From: Atriophallophorus winterbourni
Taxonomy: Eukaryota > Platyhelminthes > Trematoda > Plagiorchiida > Microphallidae
Reading direction: 5' to 3'
NCBI GenBank assembly: GCA_013407085.1
Contig: JACCGJ010018994.1
Location: 1-64,000, forward strand
Length of the DNA stretch: 64,000 nucleotides
In this document: positions 9,101 to 20,254 of the stretch, piece after piece
Layout of the letters: every line of letters starts with the position of its first letter
Numbering within the stretch: position 1 is the stretch's first letter
Notes under the pieces: model-generated
What the model saw: the letters and a program-made list of their open reading frames with translations, nothing else
Told to the model about the DNA's origin: nothing
The model's database searches: none
Position numbers and translations under genes: made by a program

Positions 9101-12100
9101 TCGTACGCTGTGGAACTCATGGAGCCTTGAACAACGGGCACGCATGTTTTCTAGTGTATTATCTGTGAGTGCCACCACAATGTATACTTTGTGGCATCAT
9201 GCCGAATGCGCCTACGGTTTATTCTATTCCCTGATCTCGTATTTAAACAACGTTTTCTCTGTCGCTCAACTGTTAGCTTAGTATTTTTTTTATAGTGAAC
9301 GTCATAATTACGAAATACATGTCTTAGTGATAATATGTTCACCTCCTGCTTTACCCAAATACCTCATTTGGTTATAAAATCAGGTGTGAGATTATTTTAA
9401 AAGTGAAGTTTTCAACTATATGCGATTCCTCCGTGTGATAACTTCGAAAGATTTGAAATCTTTAAGTTGCTCCATTTGATCAATGATGTTTTTTATTTAG
9501 CTGTCATTTTACACACTAACTGCTTGTCAGTCGTTACACTACACCAGTGTTTCTCACGCTGTTTTAAATTACCACCCAATTAGGACACTATTTGATTTTA
9601 CAGCGCCCCCTAATGATTATATTACTATATACTATTAATTAAAAAATGCATGATATAATGGTTAAAAACAAGCTGTTTGAGAAACTAGTCTTTTATTTAG
9701 AACATCTAATAAGATGGATGACATTAGTTTTTGCTAACCAAGTGACTCACTCGGGTGGTTGCTGCTTAGACGTAGTCTCGAATCTCCCTTTTTTACATTT
9801 TGCAGGCGATTTCTTTGCTAAATAGAGTATAGCACTAATCCCGTGTTCAGCCATGTAGATGATGTGAAAGCAAGAAAGTGAATTTTAATTTCCTCCCATA
9901 AATTTTGATATCTTCTTCGTATTTCTTTCTGCAACCAAAAATCCGCTTACGTTTTTTGAAGATTAGGCTTCAATTCGTAGTCGATCTTCAGAGTAATTAA
10001 GTTTTCTCGAATTACGAGATTAATGTCACTCGCACAAACATAAGTATATGAATTCAATATTCAGGGTGTTATCTCCATATTTATAAGGTCTTGGGATCTC
10101 TCAGTCATGTCCTTCTGCATAGATTTCAAGTGAACACAACAAATCAGATCGTCTCTGCTGAAGTACAAGACTTTATAAATATGGAGATACCAGCCTGGGT
10201 ATTGAATCTGTTTGTTTATGTTTGTGCGAGTGATTTTTGGCTGAACGCGGGTTCCGTGAAGTTTATGTACTCCCTGCTAAGCACAAAAATCGCCTGACAA
10301 TTGTAAGAGGACGGAGATTTGAGACTACTTCTGAGCAGCATCGATCCGAGTGAGTCACTTGGTTCGCAAACACCAACGTCATCAATCTCATTAGATGTTC
10401 TAAATAAAAGGTGAGTTTCTCAAAAAGCTTATTTTTCACCATGATAACTCATGTATAAAATTGCATTTTTAAATATAAACATTAGGTTCGGTGATTGGAA
10501 AAAATTTGAGAACTACTGGCATAGAGTCTGATGCTATTTGGTGAGAAACCTAGAATGATCAAGATGCAGTTGACTGTAGCCATTTTGAATGACCCCCTGG
10601 TTCTCAGCGAGTTCCAGCCTAACTTCGGTTTGTATTTTATTAAGTTTTTGCGAATTATCCAGCTAATGGACCAACGCCGGTTGCTTTCTGCGGATAGCGT
10701 ACATAAAGCGTCGCAAAGGCCTATTAAGGCCGAAATTTCACCAGTTTTCAACTTGGATCGATAGGCTTAACAACTCATTATACTGTCTAACTGGTATTCT
10801 GCACTCAAGAATTTTGCGAATACACAGCACTGTACCTCATGGGTGATTTCTCTCGGGGCTCCCATTCAATGGCAGATCTGCAACGGACTTCAGAGCCTTA
10901 AGCACCATCCGGCATCAAATCCTGATGCCTTGGTACCTTCAAGGATGGCGGTTGCGCCCTTGTTTGCGAACTTCAAGCGCTGTTTGCCAATGTATGATTA
11001 AGGAACGAGTTCCGATCTCTTGGAAAGAAACCGCAATTGCCTTGATTTTCAAAAGGGACACTGTGGTCCTTAGACAGCCATTGGGTTATCAGTCTATTCA
11101 TGGGCTTCACCAGTTGAATACCAAACAGAGAGAATAGATTTGCCTGGAACAGACTGGGTTTCATGTATTTTGAGACAGCGAGTGTCCAAGACATATGTTT
11201 GAATCTTCAAGGGATTATATTGCCAAACCTCTGACAGGGTACGCGCATACAGACAGTTGTCATCCTCGTTCACTGTTTTCAGCGGGGTGCGGAATGACTG
11301 TCTTATCTTAATTCTATTTCCAACTCTGCGATTGACAATGTCTTAGAAAAGCGTTAGTTGGTCTGAGTGGTGGTGGTTCGACTTTTGCATAGCGAGTGTT
11401 ATATAGAGTATGCGGACGGCATCGCACTTCTGAGAGGTGACCATCGTAAAAGGCAACAAGCTTAGGATCGGCTGAACCTTGAAGCTTCAAGGTATGGAAT
11501 GTAAAACACTTAGCTTGAATTGGAGCGGTTCTCTCTCAAGTCTCACCATCTGTTATGCCAATCTAGAACTGGTCTATAGCTTCCTTCACTTTGCCAGTTC
11601 TATCGAGACGAATTCTATCGAGGATGTGATCTCCCGGCGTCCACGCAAAGCGAGTGTGCGATTGTTAAATTTCGCCATTTCTGGCGCGTACGCGTTATTT
11701 CGCTTCATACTAAAGGTCGATTATACAGCGCGGTGGTGCGTTACAATGTCTCATGCCTACCGTTTCTCTGTCTTTGACACTGGTTGCTTACGTGGGATTG
11801 CTCCTAGGCACGAATTTGTCGGCAATGACAACAGTCGATACATTCTTTGTCCATCATCCAATCATATCACTACTTTTCCTATAATAGCATAATTGAGTGG
11901 TAAATTCGTGATCAACGATGAAGATGTATTTCCTTCGCTTCATATTAAAGCTTTCTTTTTTCAGAGACTACGGCGGCGAGGTCTCCTAGATATGTTACAG
12001 ATGCGTCGAACCGTAGGAACGTTGGAGGTGCTTCCTATCCCAAGGCATATATTAATAGAAGCTTGCAAGCAATTGCATTGGTACGTTTACGCATTGTTTT

Positions 12101-15100
12101 CCGAGTGCTGATGTCGCTTTACTCGTTCGCAAAACTTGTTTGAATGCATGTTCCATTCGAAGTGTAGACACCTCACCCCAGTTTGTTCGTGCTTACTCTT
12201 CTCTAGCATCCAATGCTATTTAAGTCCCACCCTTCCCCATCTTTTAGAATTTTAGTTTTTCATGGTTGTGTGGCAGTTAAGTACGTACTACCGGTGTAAT
12301 GCTGTCTGTCATGATGATGATTTCATCATAAAGGGTGCTTTAACCGTAATTACATACGCACGATCGCAAATATATTGGATTTTGAACGATTGGTTGACTA
12401 TTGCTGAGCGAACATCTAGTGCAGACCAGCGTCTGCACTACTGAGCTTCTGATTCATCTTCAGTGCCTTTTTGAGTGAAATTTTTAAATTCCACAGGCGT
12501 TTCGTGCTGTTTGGTCTTTTTCGTGTTGTTGCTGTACGTGCTGCTAAAGATACTGCTTTCCGTTTGGTAGGAAAATGTGATATGGGTACCTGGTGTAATG
12601 TGACGTTGCAGCGCTCTGTTCGAAATATACTATATGCATTTGAAGCCGAGCATGATACCCCCTGTACACAAAATATCCACCTTTCTTTTTTCACTGTTCC
12701 CCGAACCGTGTGTTGTACATTTCATTGTTTCTGTTGAACGGCACCATTTATTCCGTGAAACGTGCTTCGTTCTTCCCCTCTTTCTTAAATTTCCAGAACT
12801 GTATTCTGCTTACCCCTAATTTGTTGTCAACAAAATTTAAATACCTGACGTCGTCCTATTTTAACTACGCGTCACGTGATTGATATATCAACTTCATAAA
12901 CATGGCTCTTTCTTTTCTTTCAATGTAGCTTCACGCTGCTTTAGATTGATTGATTTATCATAGTTATTTACCGCGAACGAAGACATTCCTTTTCGTTTCC
13001 ATAGTGAGGGTTCACAGTTGACCGTTTGTGGCCGAGCATTCACCAAACACGCGGCCAGAGATTCTACGAGTTGGTGGGGTAAAGTCGTGGGAAGTACGTA
13101 TGCTTTTGTGTCGAACTTACCCGAGTTTGTTTCACGAACTTGCTTTGCGCTAAAATTTTTCGGCAGCGTGTAGTTCATTGTACATTAAGAATCCACGACT
13201 GCAATAATGCAACGCTAACGCTCGCGCCTGTTAACCGATACCTTGCTTGGTTTAACTTCACCGCGGTAACACATTGCGAAAATATGCATAGGCTTGACTT
13301 TCCTCCTTACCAACGTGTAAAATTGGTGCTAACCGTAGGTTTGAAACAGTTAACAACCTAACACTCTTCCCCTGTGAGTGAAACCGCATTGTGTATGCCT
13401 TTTTGATGCCAGTATAACCAGATATAATCACCAAAAGTAGCTGTATGTTAAGAATAAATGCGTACTGCAACAAGCTTCGTGCTATTATTTTTCACTAATT
13501 GGTGGAATTCTGTGGCTTATATCACCAACTGCTCTGCGGTTAATTTGATAACCTGTACACGGAAAGGATATTCTGTCTAATGTGGCTTGTTTTACTGTAA
13601 TCGTTGCCAAGTATCACACAAATTCATCATGCGTCCCACCCACCAGCCAAACGTTAATCTAATCGAACCACTGACACTCAAAATGCACGGCATCGAAACC
13701 TTTCGACATGCTTTGCTACAACGCTCATTAACAAGCGGAGTAGACGTCTGTTTTTATACCATGCATCATTCAATCACTGTCTTGACGTTGTTATTGCAAA
13801 TGTTGTTACTGTTGTGCAAGCCAAGAGGTTTGAAAATGTCTGCGCCTGGTGACCAGCTTTCTTTCCCATTAAGTAGTCCCTCCTCTCTGTTCGTCCTTTC
13901 AATAGTTAACTCACGTAAATTCCTATGGCAGTTCGTGCGATCGGCTGACGCTCATGATTTTATCATCGCGCCCATGGTCTCTATTCCGTTCAACGGAATT
14001 GGGGTGCAATTTCCGCAGTCGCCATGCTCTGCCTTGAGCACAGTGTGTTTTATGTGCTGGCGATTGTTGAATGGATTTGAATTCTCTATTGTGCTGCATA
14101 ATTTAAGGGGACTGTGGCGGTGCCGGGGTAGTGCACATATGTGATGTATGAAATCAGAAAATTGATCTAGGCAAAGTGCCGCACAGTTAAAGACTGCAGG
14201 TGGGCTATGATACTGTCAGGTTTCCGATGCCTAGATAGATGTAAAAAATGGTAGATACCACCATGCTTCCACATACGGCGCAGTACCACTTTAGCGCGGT
14301 GTTGGCTACGCAGTTCACAAGTGGTAAAATTATTCATTCATTCGACAGTCAATGTGTATCCTATTACCAATTTCCAATGCATCATTGACATTGGTCTGAA
14401 CTTTTGTTTGGCTCCAGTATTGGCAAGTGTATGAAATATTTCCTTTTTCGTTGACGACGTTTCATTTGTGTCCCGCTCTAGATGATGAAACGAAAAACAA
14501 CATGGCCCTCTCTGTGGTCAACAGGATTCTGGACAACGCGGTCTGGATCAACGTGCATCAACTCCCGGTAGGCGCGCTGAGTCGATCTTGTTTGTTTTAA
14601 TGTGCCATTCCATAGTCATTTGAATTTCGGCAATAACGTCTCACGCCTGACTATTCTGCTAGAGTAACTGATGGAGCTCGTTAGCCTGGGAGGGTATTTC
14701 ATCTAAGGGAAGGAAAACCCTGATTTTAAACCTCCGCTGCCTTGCGGAATACCCGATCGCCGTACAGGCTTCGGGAGAAAACCCAGACGAAAAATCTGGA
14801 GCAGGGTCTCGTAGACGGTTAGTTGGTGCACACCAGCTCTTTCTGGCAACTCCCTGCTGCCTTGCAGGTCGCACTTGGTTGTGCAAAGGCTAGAGAAGCT
14901 GACTCGAACATACGCCGAGCGGTGCTAGGGACGCTGCTTTGTACCTAAATTCCCAAGACTCTTCATTGAAGCCGACTCATCCTCCAGGAGGAGATAGTCG
15001 CACAAAAGTACAAAAGTAATAGCATGGTTTCGGTATTTTCTGACCCTCCTGTGTGCAATACACACATGTCACTGCTCTCTTTATTTCCCCATTCATAATT

Positions 15101-15254
15101 TTGGCTCTTTTCTCTTTTGCAGGGTTCGATACCTACATTAGAAGTTCGCACGGAAGAAGGCTACGGTCTTCGTTTTGATTATGAACCCTTGCGATTTCGT
15201 GGTTTTCTTGAACCTTATTTTGCCGATGGCGTCATGACGGGCTTCAAACACTGA
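6196..15254 (+). CDS. Conserved protein of unknown function, seven exons, 273 aa
   Basis: Exons: 6196-6252, 6281-6516, 9059-9164, 11965-12080, 13005-13093, 14482-14567, 15123-15254. All phases join and the total is 822 nt. Six of seven splice pairs are good GT-AG sites; donor 1 (GTTGGT) is the weak one but is the only frame-compatible choice. Visible in the protein: GYPRSPFIRELAGAFL in exon 2, SWWGKVVG (about residues 194-201), KNNMALSVVNRILDNAVWIN spanning about 206-225, and near the C terminus EEGYG then FRGFLEP (about 255-261), ending FKH. I know W-W-G, K-N, W-I-N-x-H and FRGFLEP as conserved positions in an uncharacterised eukaryotic family, but cannot name it. No signal peptide or membrane span is seen. 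Its last exon ends 282 bp from the 3' end of the opposing SMAD gene. Confidence 0.7.
6257..6280 (+). other. Probable micro-intron 1 of gene 1 (6253-6280)
   Basis: A T-rich gap ending TATTTTTAG separates exon 1 (from ATG 6196) from exon 2. Readthrough reaches a stop after the gap, in CTCTGA. Donor GT at 6253 gives a 28-nt intron and keeps frame; donor GT at 6257 gives 24 nt but breaks frame. An alternative is that translation starts at the in-frame ATG at 6287 and exon 1 is untranslated. Confidence 0.45.
6895..6998 (+). mobile_element. Short SINE, copy 2 (in intron 2 of gene 1)
   Basis: Contains CTCATATCTGTCTAAGCCCA, CGTGCAATC, GACTATGCGTCACTTTGCC and GGATCAGGCTTGTGCTTTC followed by CATACCATAC. 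It lacks the GGCAACCTGACAGTATCTTA part, so it carries an internal deletion relative to the other copies. Confidence 0.6.
7198..7742 (+). mobile_element. RTE-tailed SINE, copy 1
   Basis: A relatively GC-rich element of about 545 bp starting GGTTCCAAAGGTTGTC. It shares long blocks with 45491-46058 and, in its right part, with 14667-15021: AGCTCGTTAGCCTGGGAGG, AAGGGAAGGAAAACCCTGAT, CTCCGCTGCCTTG, GGCTTCGGGAGAAAA and CCCTGCTGCCTTGCAGGTCG. It ends in a hairpin (TCCTCCAGGAGGAGA) plus CGAACAAAAC. The better-preserved copies end GCACAAAAGTAAAAGTAA, the 3' tail of the RTE relic at 47131-47195. The long open frames across it on the minus strand come from its composition and are not genes. Confidence 0.65.
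7755..7855 (+). mobile_element. Short SINE, copy 3
   Basis: TGGCAACCTGCAGTATCTT, GTACAGTCTCTGATGTGCGG, CAACTTTGTCTGGATCAGGC, then CTCATACCATACC. It directly follows the RTE-tailed SINE in intron 2 of gene 1. Confidence 0.6.
7910..8018 (+). mobile_element. Short SINE, copy 4
   Basis: ATCTCTGTCTGCCTGGGCAA, CGTGACAGTATCTTAGCCCA, then TTTGCCTGGATCAGGCTTGT and a CATTCGTTCATT tail. The third of four copies in the same intron. Confidence 0.65.
8047..8172 (+). mobile_element. Short SINE, copy 5, with expanded CATA tail
   Basis: CTCATATCCGTCTAGGCCTG, GGCAACCTGACAGTATCTTA, GCCCACGTGCAGTC, a decayed middle, then CTTGTG followed by ATACATATACATACATACAT. The tail shows that the simple CATA repeat is part of the SINE 3' end. 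The rest of intron 2 (8173-9058) is AT-rich with nothing recognised. Confidence 0.65.
9545..10518. mobile_element. Foldback, hAT-like non-autonomous DNA transposon
   Basis: The left end reads CAGTGTTTCTCA and the right end, on the minus strand, CAGTAGTTCTCAAA; both fit the hAT terminal consensus. Most of the element is one large inverted repeat. Left 9680-9830 mirrors 10280-10430 (shared CTTTTATTTAGAACATCTAA and CCAAGTGACTCACTCGG). Left 10025-10095 mirrors 10160-10235 (CACTCGCACAAACATAA, TATCTCCATATTTATAA). No transposase frame is present and no clean 8-bp target duplication survives. It lies in intron 3 of gene 1. Confidence 0.65.
10850..11510 (+). pseudogene. Decayed LINE reverse transcriptase
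   Basis: Fragments in shifting frames resemble RT: NPDALVPS, ERVPISWKETAIALIFKR (the SWK...IFK block before motif A) and EYADGIALL, a damaged YADD active site near 11408. Stops and frameshifts are frequent. The order of blocks fits an RTE- or R2-like element on the plus strand. It lies in intron 3 of gene 1. Confidence 0.55.
14140..14245 (-). mobile_element. Short SINE, reverse copy
   Basis: The plus strand shows TGTATGAAATCAGAAAATTG, ATCTAGGCAAAGTGCCGCAC, AGACTGCAGGTGGGCTA, GATACTGTCAGGTTTCC, GCCTAGATAGAT: the reverse complement of copies 1-5. It lies in intron 5 of gene 1. Confidence 0.65.
14667..15021 (+). mobile_element. RTE-tailed SINE, copy 2 (5'-truncated)
   Basis: Begins at the internal block GGAGCTCGTTAGCCTGGGAG and runs to the hairpin TCCTCCAGGAGGAGA with the tail GCACAAAAGTACAAAAGTAA. 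5' truncation is typical of target-primed reverse transcription. It ends about 100 bp before the last exon of gene 1. Confidence 0.65.
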
Positions 15255-15536
15255 TTATTTATCCGCTTATTATTGACTTAGCTGTTTTGCTGATTTTCTT
15301 TTGATCACTATTTTCGAAAAATTTTTCGGACTTTACTGTGATACGTTGCTTTCGTATATTTTTAGAAACCGTGAACTTGCCAAGTCTTTCCAGAGCATGC
15401 TTTCTTTAACATGACGCTCATATTTGCCATTCTTTTTTAATCCTGACTATTTGTCTACCCAGTTTTTATGCAAATGTGAAAAATCAAGACTGCTTTGTGA
15501 AAAATATCGCTGTTTGTCATATGGGTATGCTATTTA

Positions 15537-16787
15537 TCATGGATTTATCCACAATTCTAACCTTGCTGGGCAATGCGTAATGTCCGGGCGTCTGTATGAG
15601 GGACCCCAACCTTTACCCAGGCTGATATGTACAATGGGTAGTTGAGATCCGGCTGCCGAAAGTGGTTGTCGGTCCAATTTAGTCTTTGCCAGATTTCTTC
15701 TGTACTCGTCCGGGTCGAACAAAATGATCGACCCACCCGGGGGCACCCGGTAAATTGGCCAATCACAATTCTGATTGTTAATCATTCCGATTTGCGAGAA
15801 GCATGAGGATGATACGAACAAGAGTAAATTGGAATGAAAATTCTGGTTGTCCAACCACACACAGCCTTGTGGTGTTCTGGAGACGATTATTCCGTCACGA
15901 CCGAGTCGGCAGCACTGACGCCAACTTGTCAGGCTTATTTTTAGCGCGTCAGGGCTGACGTTATTCAATTGATTGCGCAAGTTCTCGTGTGCAGCCGTCC
16001 AGCTGCATTCTGAAGTATTGTTTCCAAGCCAATGCAATGGGTCAAAATTGTTTGACCGGGTAATCACCTTCGATAGGCGAACGCAAGACCGATCAACCGT
16101 TTGCGGAATGTTTCGTCCGTCGTAGATTATCCTGATGCTGGAGGCGCTGAGTTTGAACCACTTTTGCGAAACTAACCTTTTGTTTTCCCACAATGATAGA
16201 GATGCCCATGGAAGCTTGTGACGGAGTGTACGTGTCAGTGTTTCTGATTTCCGCGCGGATTCTTCTAGCAATGCATCCTGGTCGGATTCTCCATCGATTT
16301 CGGTGTAACAAGTTGAGGGCGCTGTGAGATCGCCTTCGTATTCTGAGGTATTGCCCGTTGTGGTCTGCGCGTCTGGAATAGAATGTATTGGTGGTATACT
16401 GATAGCACTACGCAGCGAGCCTAGGACAGTCATTTTTTATCAGAGTTGTTGCAATCTTAAGAAACGAATGACTATTTAGAAACGCTTAACGTGGTAATTT
16501 GTGTTACTCATTTAGGGATATGAATTGGCCAGAATCAGTTCACCTATTGAAAAACGCTTTGTTTTTCGCACACCGTCACGTGCAGTCCAATTTAACCGGA
16601 CTTCTTCATGAAGCAAAGACAGGCGTGGCAATCTATTGGGGAATGGATGTAGCGGGGCAAACGTAGTGGAAATTGACCGTTCTGTCTCCTTAAGAAGCGT
16701 GGTTAACAATGATTGCGACACGAAGTTTAGGAGCCGTGCCGTTGGGGTGAAGCTGACGGTCCAAAATTTACGACTCGACTGAAACAT
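15537..16787 (-). CDS. Inhibitory-SMAD-like protein with MH2 domain
   Basis: Two exons, 16787-16544 and 16420-15537, with a 123-nt GT-AG intron joined in phase 1; total 1128 nt, 375 aa. The C-terminal 225 residues are an MH2 domain: LPWASLSLWENK (the W-x-x-I-x-Y-W-E start), RLGRDGIIVSR, GCVWLDNQNFHSN (the V-W-x-Y-N-R region), YRVPPGGSIILFD and KGWGPSYRR (L3 loop). It stops at CPARLELWINP. Ending just after this point without an S-x-S phospho-tail is the mark of Smad6/7-type inhibitory SMADs, which block TGF-beta/BMP receptor signalling. About 45 extra residues sit between the first MH2 strands and RLGRDG. No MH1 domain is recognisable in the first exon. The start is uncertain: a splice acceptor (TTTCAG, at 16779) overlaps the ATG, so upstream exons may exist. 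Confidence 0.72.
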
Positions 16788-16799
16788 TATGGCCTTTGT

Positions 16800-18379
16800 A
16801 ACGATGCACGGTTCGTATTTTAATGCCTTTGCTAAAACACCCCTTTGTTAGTCCAGGCATGGGGGTACTCAAGAAGTTACGGTCATTTGTTAAAAAAAAT
16901 TATTGTGTCGGATTCTAAGCATGAAAGTATTTTAAATCGGAAAAATTATCCAGCAAATAATATTTTGGTTCTTGGGTGGAGTGCTCCGCATGGACGTTAC
17001 TGGGCAACCAACAAGTTGACAGAACAGTAGGAACATCTAAACAGACAGAGACGATCCGTCGAAGGCGAAGGGACGCTATTCGGAATGAAAAGAAATGTAC
17101 ACAACAGTGTCTGTAGGCCTGGTGATGTGCTTAGTTAATATGTTCCACCCAAGTACACAGGATTAAGTCAGTTTGAACCACCATTGTCACCGATTACCGC
17201 AACTGCGTGTAGTGTTCATCGTACAAGATGTGTGATCAGTGCGCCCATACAAATTGCTAGTGTCTCGAGTGTTGAACAGTGTTTAAGATTCAGCCATTGA
17301 TTCGCGTTAAATGAGCCCGACCTTAGCTCGGATGTGAAGTACAACTGGCACGTAATCAGCCGCATTATGGTTCAAAGAGGAGTGGAGAGCCAACAACAAT
17401 CAGTTCAATAGAATGGATTGCAGTATATTATCCGATGTGCAGCGCAATAGCAAGGACGGTGATGACCTTCGATATCGATCTATCGTACAACTACTTCAAA
17501 GCATGCATAGATTGAGATTCCAAACTAAGTCTGATGACAGTATGCACTTGACCGGCCATTCACGTTGCACATAAACAAACGAAAAACCGGGTTTTATTGC
17601 ATTACTCGCATGGTGCATTGGTCACTGAACATTCCAGTTTATCACATTCTGATCTTGTCGACAAATTGTTTATTATTTTCTCTCATCATATAGCAAAAAC
17701 AAAACTGCTCACATGCAACACGAACAGACCGGTTAAAAATATCAAAACCAGGTTTGTGTTTCAGTAATTTTCCAACGGGCGAGCTCCATCTTTGCGATGG
17801 ATATCCGCCCAACCTACACCACCGATTGCACCATACCACAATCGATCTGATCGACGCCTGTGTGCCAGGAACTAAGGAAAAATGTCAAGTGCAACGCGGT
17901 TGAAATGAAAGTCCTTGCTATGCTCAAGTTCTCTCAGCCTTGATCTTATATAACTGTTATTCTAGATTGAAGCAACAGTCAAGATCGAACAGGGCCTACC
18001 TTCTGACCGATCGGACTTTTGAATCTTTCAAATTGGTAAATTACGTCTGTTGTAAGCTGAATGACAAAGCTAATTGATATTCCCAAATTATCCACCTCAA
18101 CCTCCTTATACCATTAAAATATCTCTGTATTATTGCGTTGCTGTGCACATATCCTAAGCACTTAAACTCCCCAACCGGTTTCAAGCTGATCAGGCGAAGA
18201 CTGTAAAGACTAGGTTGAATGATTTTTTAAATCAGAAGCTCAGATCGCTTAAAACGGCCAATAAATTTTGTTGCTCAAACCCCTCACTTACATCTGAACG
18301 AGAATCACTCTCTGGTTCTTACTTTCACCTGGTGGTTCGCTGTTCATAACTTATTTAGCAATGGCTACAAAGTATAGCA
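16800..18379. other. Non-coding stretch upstream of the SMAD gene
   Basis: No supported gene. The 5' end and promoter of the SMAD gene should lie here or further right. A weak coding-like stretch around 17750-17870 has short open frames on both strands but no clear motif. Confidence 0.3.
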
Positions 18380-18610
18380 AAGTTTACCACGGTTTCAAGG
18401 TTCATTGAACCTATTCTTTACTGTGTTCATCTGATGACGACAAAAAGCTAGAGACCAGTCGGAGATTGTAAGTGTAAGATGTGAGCACTACAATACATTG
18501 GTTAATCTAATCGTCTTGATTATCTAACTGTGAACCGCTCTGAGCTTCTGTATTTGAACATCGTGGTTTGTTGTAAGAAAACCTATTTAAGAGTGATTTT
18601 CAAGTACAAA
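18380..18610 (+). repeat. Hammerhead-repeat family B, diverged single copy
   Basis: Blocks in family order: CGGTTTCAAGGTTCATTGAA, CTGATGACGACAAAAAGCTA (core CTGATGA kept, GAAA changed to GAGA), TGTGAGCAC, ACAATACATTGGT, TTGAACATCGTGGTTTGTTG, AAAACCTATTTAAGAG. The ribozyme core is damaged. From 18611 to 19388 nothing else is recognised. Confidence 0.6.
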
Positions 18611-19388
18611 TTTGTTCAATAATTATCCAGTGGTTTCAACGTATAACTTCTTTTCTATCTGTATAACTTTATAATGTTATATTATGTACTGTACACATGT
18701 AGGATGTTGTGATCTATCTAATGGAGATCATTCTAGTAAAAAATTGTGCAGAATATATTGGAAAAGTAACTGATTGATTATAAATTTCCTGTTTCATTAT
18801 TTTAATCTTTTGGCCCACAAAATGTTTGCCGTAAAATTATCGTAGTTACCATTTTGTACTAAATTTCGCGTGATTAAATTACGCTGACTGCTGAAAACGA
18901 ATTCAGGTTAATAAAGCCTGTTTCTCATTCTAGCAGTAAAGTGCGGTAAGGATTACACGGTATAATCAGCTCGACAGTTTGAATTTGCTATATGATTTTT
19001 TCCGAATTTCGACAGAGCACCAGAGACGCATTCCAGCACAACCATGGTACAAATGCATTGCTTTTCCGACAGCCAGAAATTACACTCCAAAACGGTATTC
19101 AGCTGTTCGGTAGTCATTAATATTAGGTTTAGTCACTGTGTTTTGCCAGTGTTTGACTTAACTCTTACCTTGGGCGGCGTTTAGTGATAGACTGCTTGCT
19201 GATCCAATTGCAGAGTCAATAGTGTTTTTATCTTCGCGTTTGATTTTTTTGTGCATCAATGCTTGTCGAAATCGCCGGGTCAGAGAACGAATGGTTGAAC
19301 GTTTTTGTTGAAAATCTGAAAAGAATAAAATCGAGACAATAGAATATAACTATTTCATTTTTATCAAATAAGAACCAAAATAATTCTA

Positions 19389-19695
19389 ATAAATTTGAAT
19401 GCGATCGGTTAGAGCAAGTTGAGGGTAACGTTTCACTTATGGCAAAAGCTTCGTCAGACTAAAGGTGATAGTCCTGACAGGGAACATGACTAAGTACAAG
19501 TCAACCCATCACCTCTGTTTCTACCTGACGTAATACACCCTAGGCTTACTATAGGCTGCTGTGCGGTGAGGCAGAAACACAGGTGGTGAGGTGACTGCTA
19601 ATCAGTCATGTTCCCTGGGTCTGAGAAAGCTTCCGTGTCACATGTGAAAAGTTACCCAAAACTTGCTCTAACCCATTGTATTCAAATTCTTTGCA
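19389..19695. mobile_element. Foldback MITE-like element
   Basis: A near-complete palindrome. The left arm starts AATTTGAATGCGATCGGTTA and GAGCAAGTT; the right arm ends ACTTGCTCTAACCC-ATTGTATTCAAATT. Arms of about 130-150 bp contain GGGTAAC, TTTCAC, AAGCTT, TCAGAC and AGGGAACATGACT, and continue inward to CACCTCTGTTTCTACCTGAC opposite GGCAGAAACACAGGTGG. The loop is about 30-40 nt. No open frame. A half-copy lies at 32560-32645. The superfamily is unclear because the termini are not diagnostic. Confidence 0.6.
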
Positions 19696-20254
19696 TTCTG
19701 AACAAACAATCGGTTCCAAACATATTGCAATCGATCGAGAACCGAAATAATCGCAACAATTAGCAAAAGGTTGATTCCACTTCGTTCTACAATCTCATTG
19801 TGTATTCTTCGTCAAATTTCGTATTTCATTAATTGAGAGCATCCAGGCCTAACTTTCAAACAATCGTGATAAAATAACCCTTGGCTAGATGAGAAAATAT
19901 GGTATGTATGTATAGTTGAACCATGGAACAAACGCTTGGTAGTCCTTTTTGAAACCCAATTGAATTTAAATTCCTCAAGTTTCATAACGACTGTGATAAA
20001 CATAATTTGGAAATCGTCTGTCCTTGTTTGATAGCGAGCTTTAATTATCACTACGCGTGAAGAAAAAATGCTACAAATGCGAGGACGTCGGCAATATATC
20101 AACAAACGAACATTCGTAAGCCAAGCACGCAACATCAGTCGGTTCACTAGAAATTCAAAGCTCCAAAAAATGACATTTCGTTGAATAACTTAGAGATAAA
20201 CAAGAAATGAACTTGTACGTCAAACAAAGTTAAAATTGTATGCCACTGTTATAT

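Noticed and set aside
12418..12441. 9-bp hairpin around CCAGCG
   Set aside because: Single small hairpin in an intron with no T-run or other context; no function can be argued.
13587..14144. 185-codon plus-strand ORF
   Set aside because: Lies in intron 5 of gene 1, starts with a non-ATG codon, has no domain and a composition like its surroundings; probably chance.
16512..16787. MH1 DNA-binding domain in the first SMAD exon
   Set aside because: The exon lacks the Cys/His zinc ligands and the W-R-W-P-D-like core expected of MH1.
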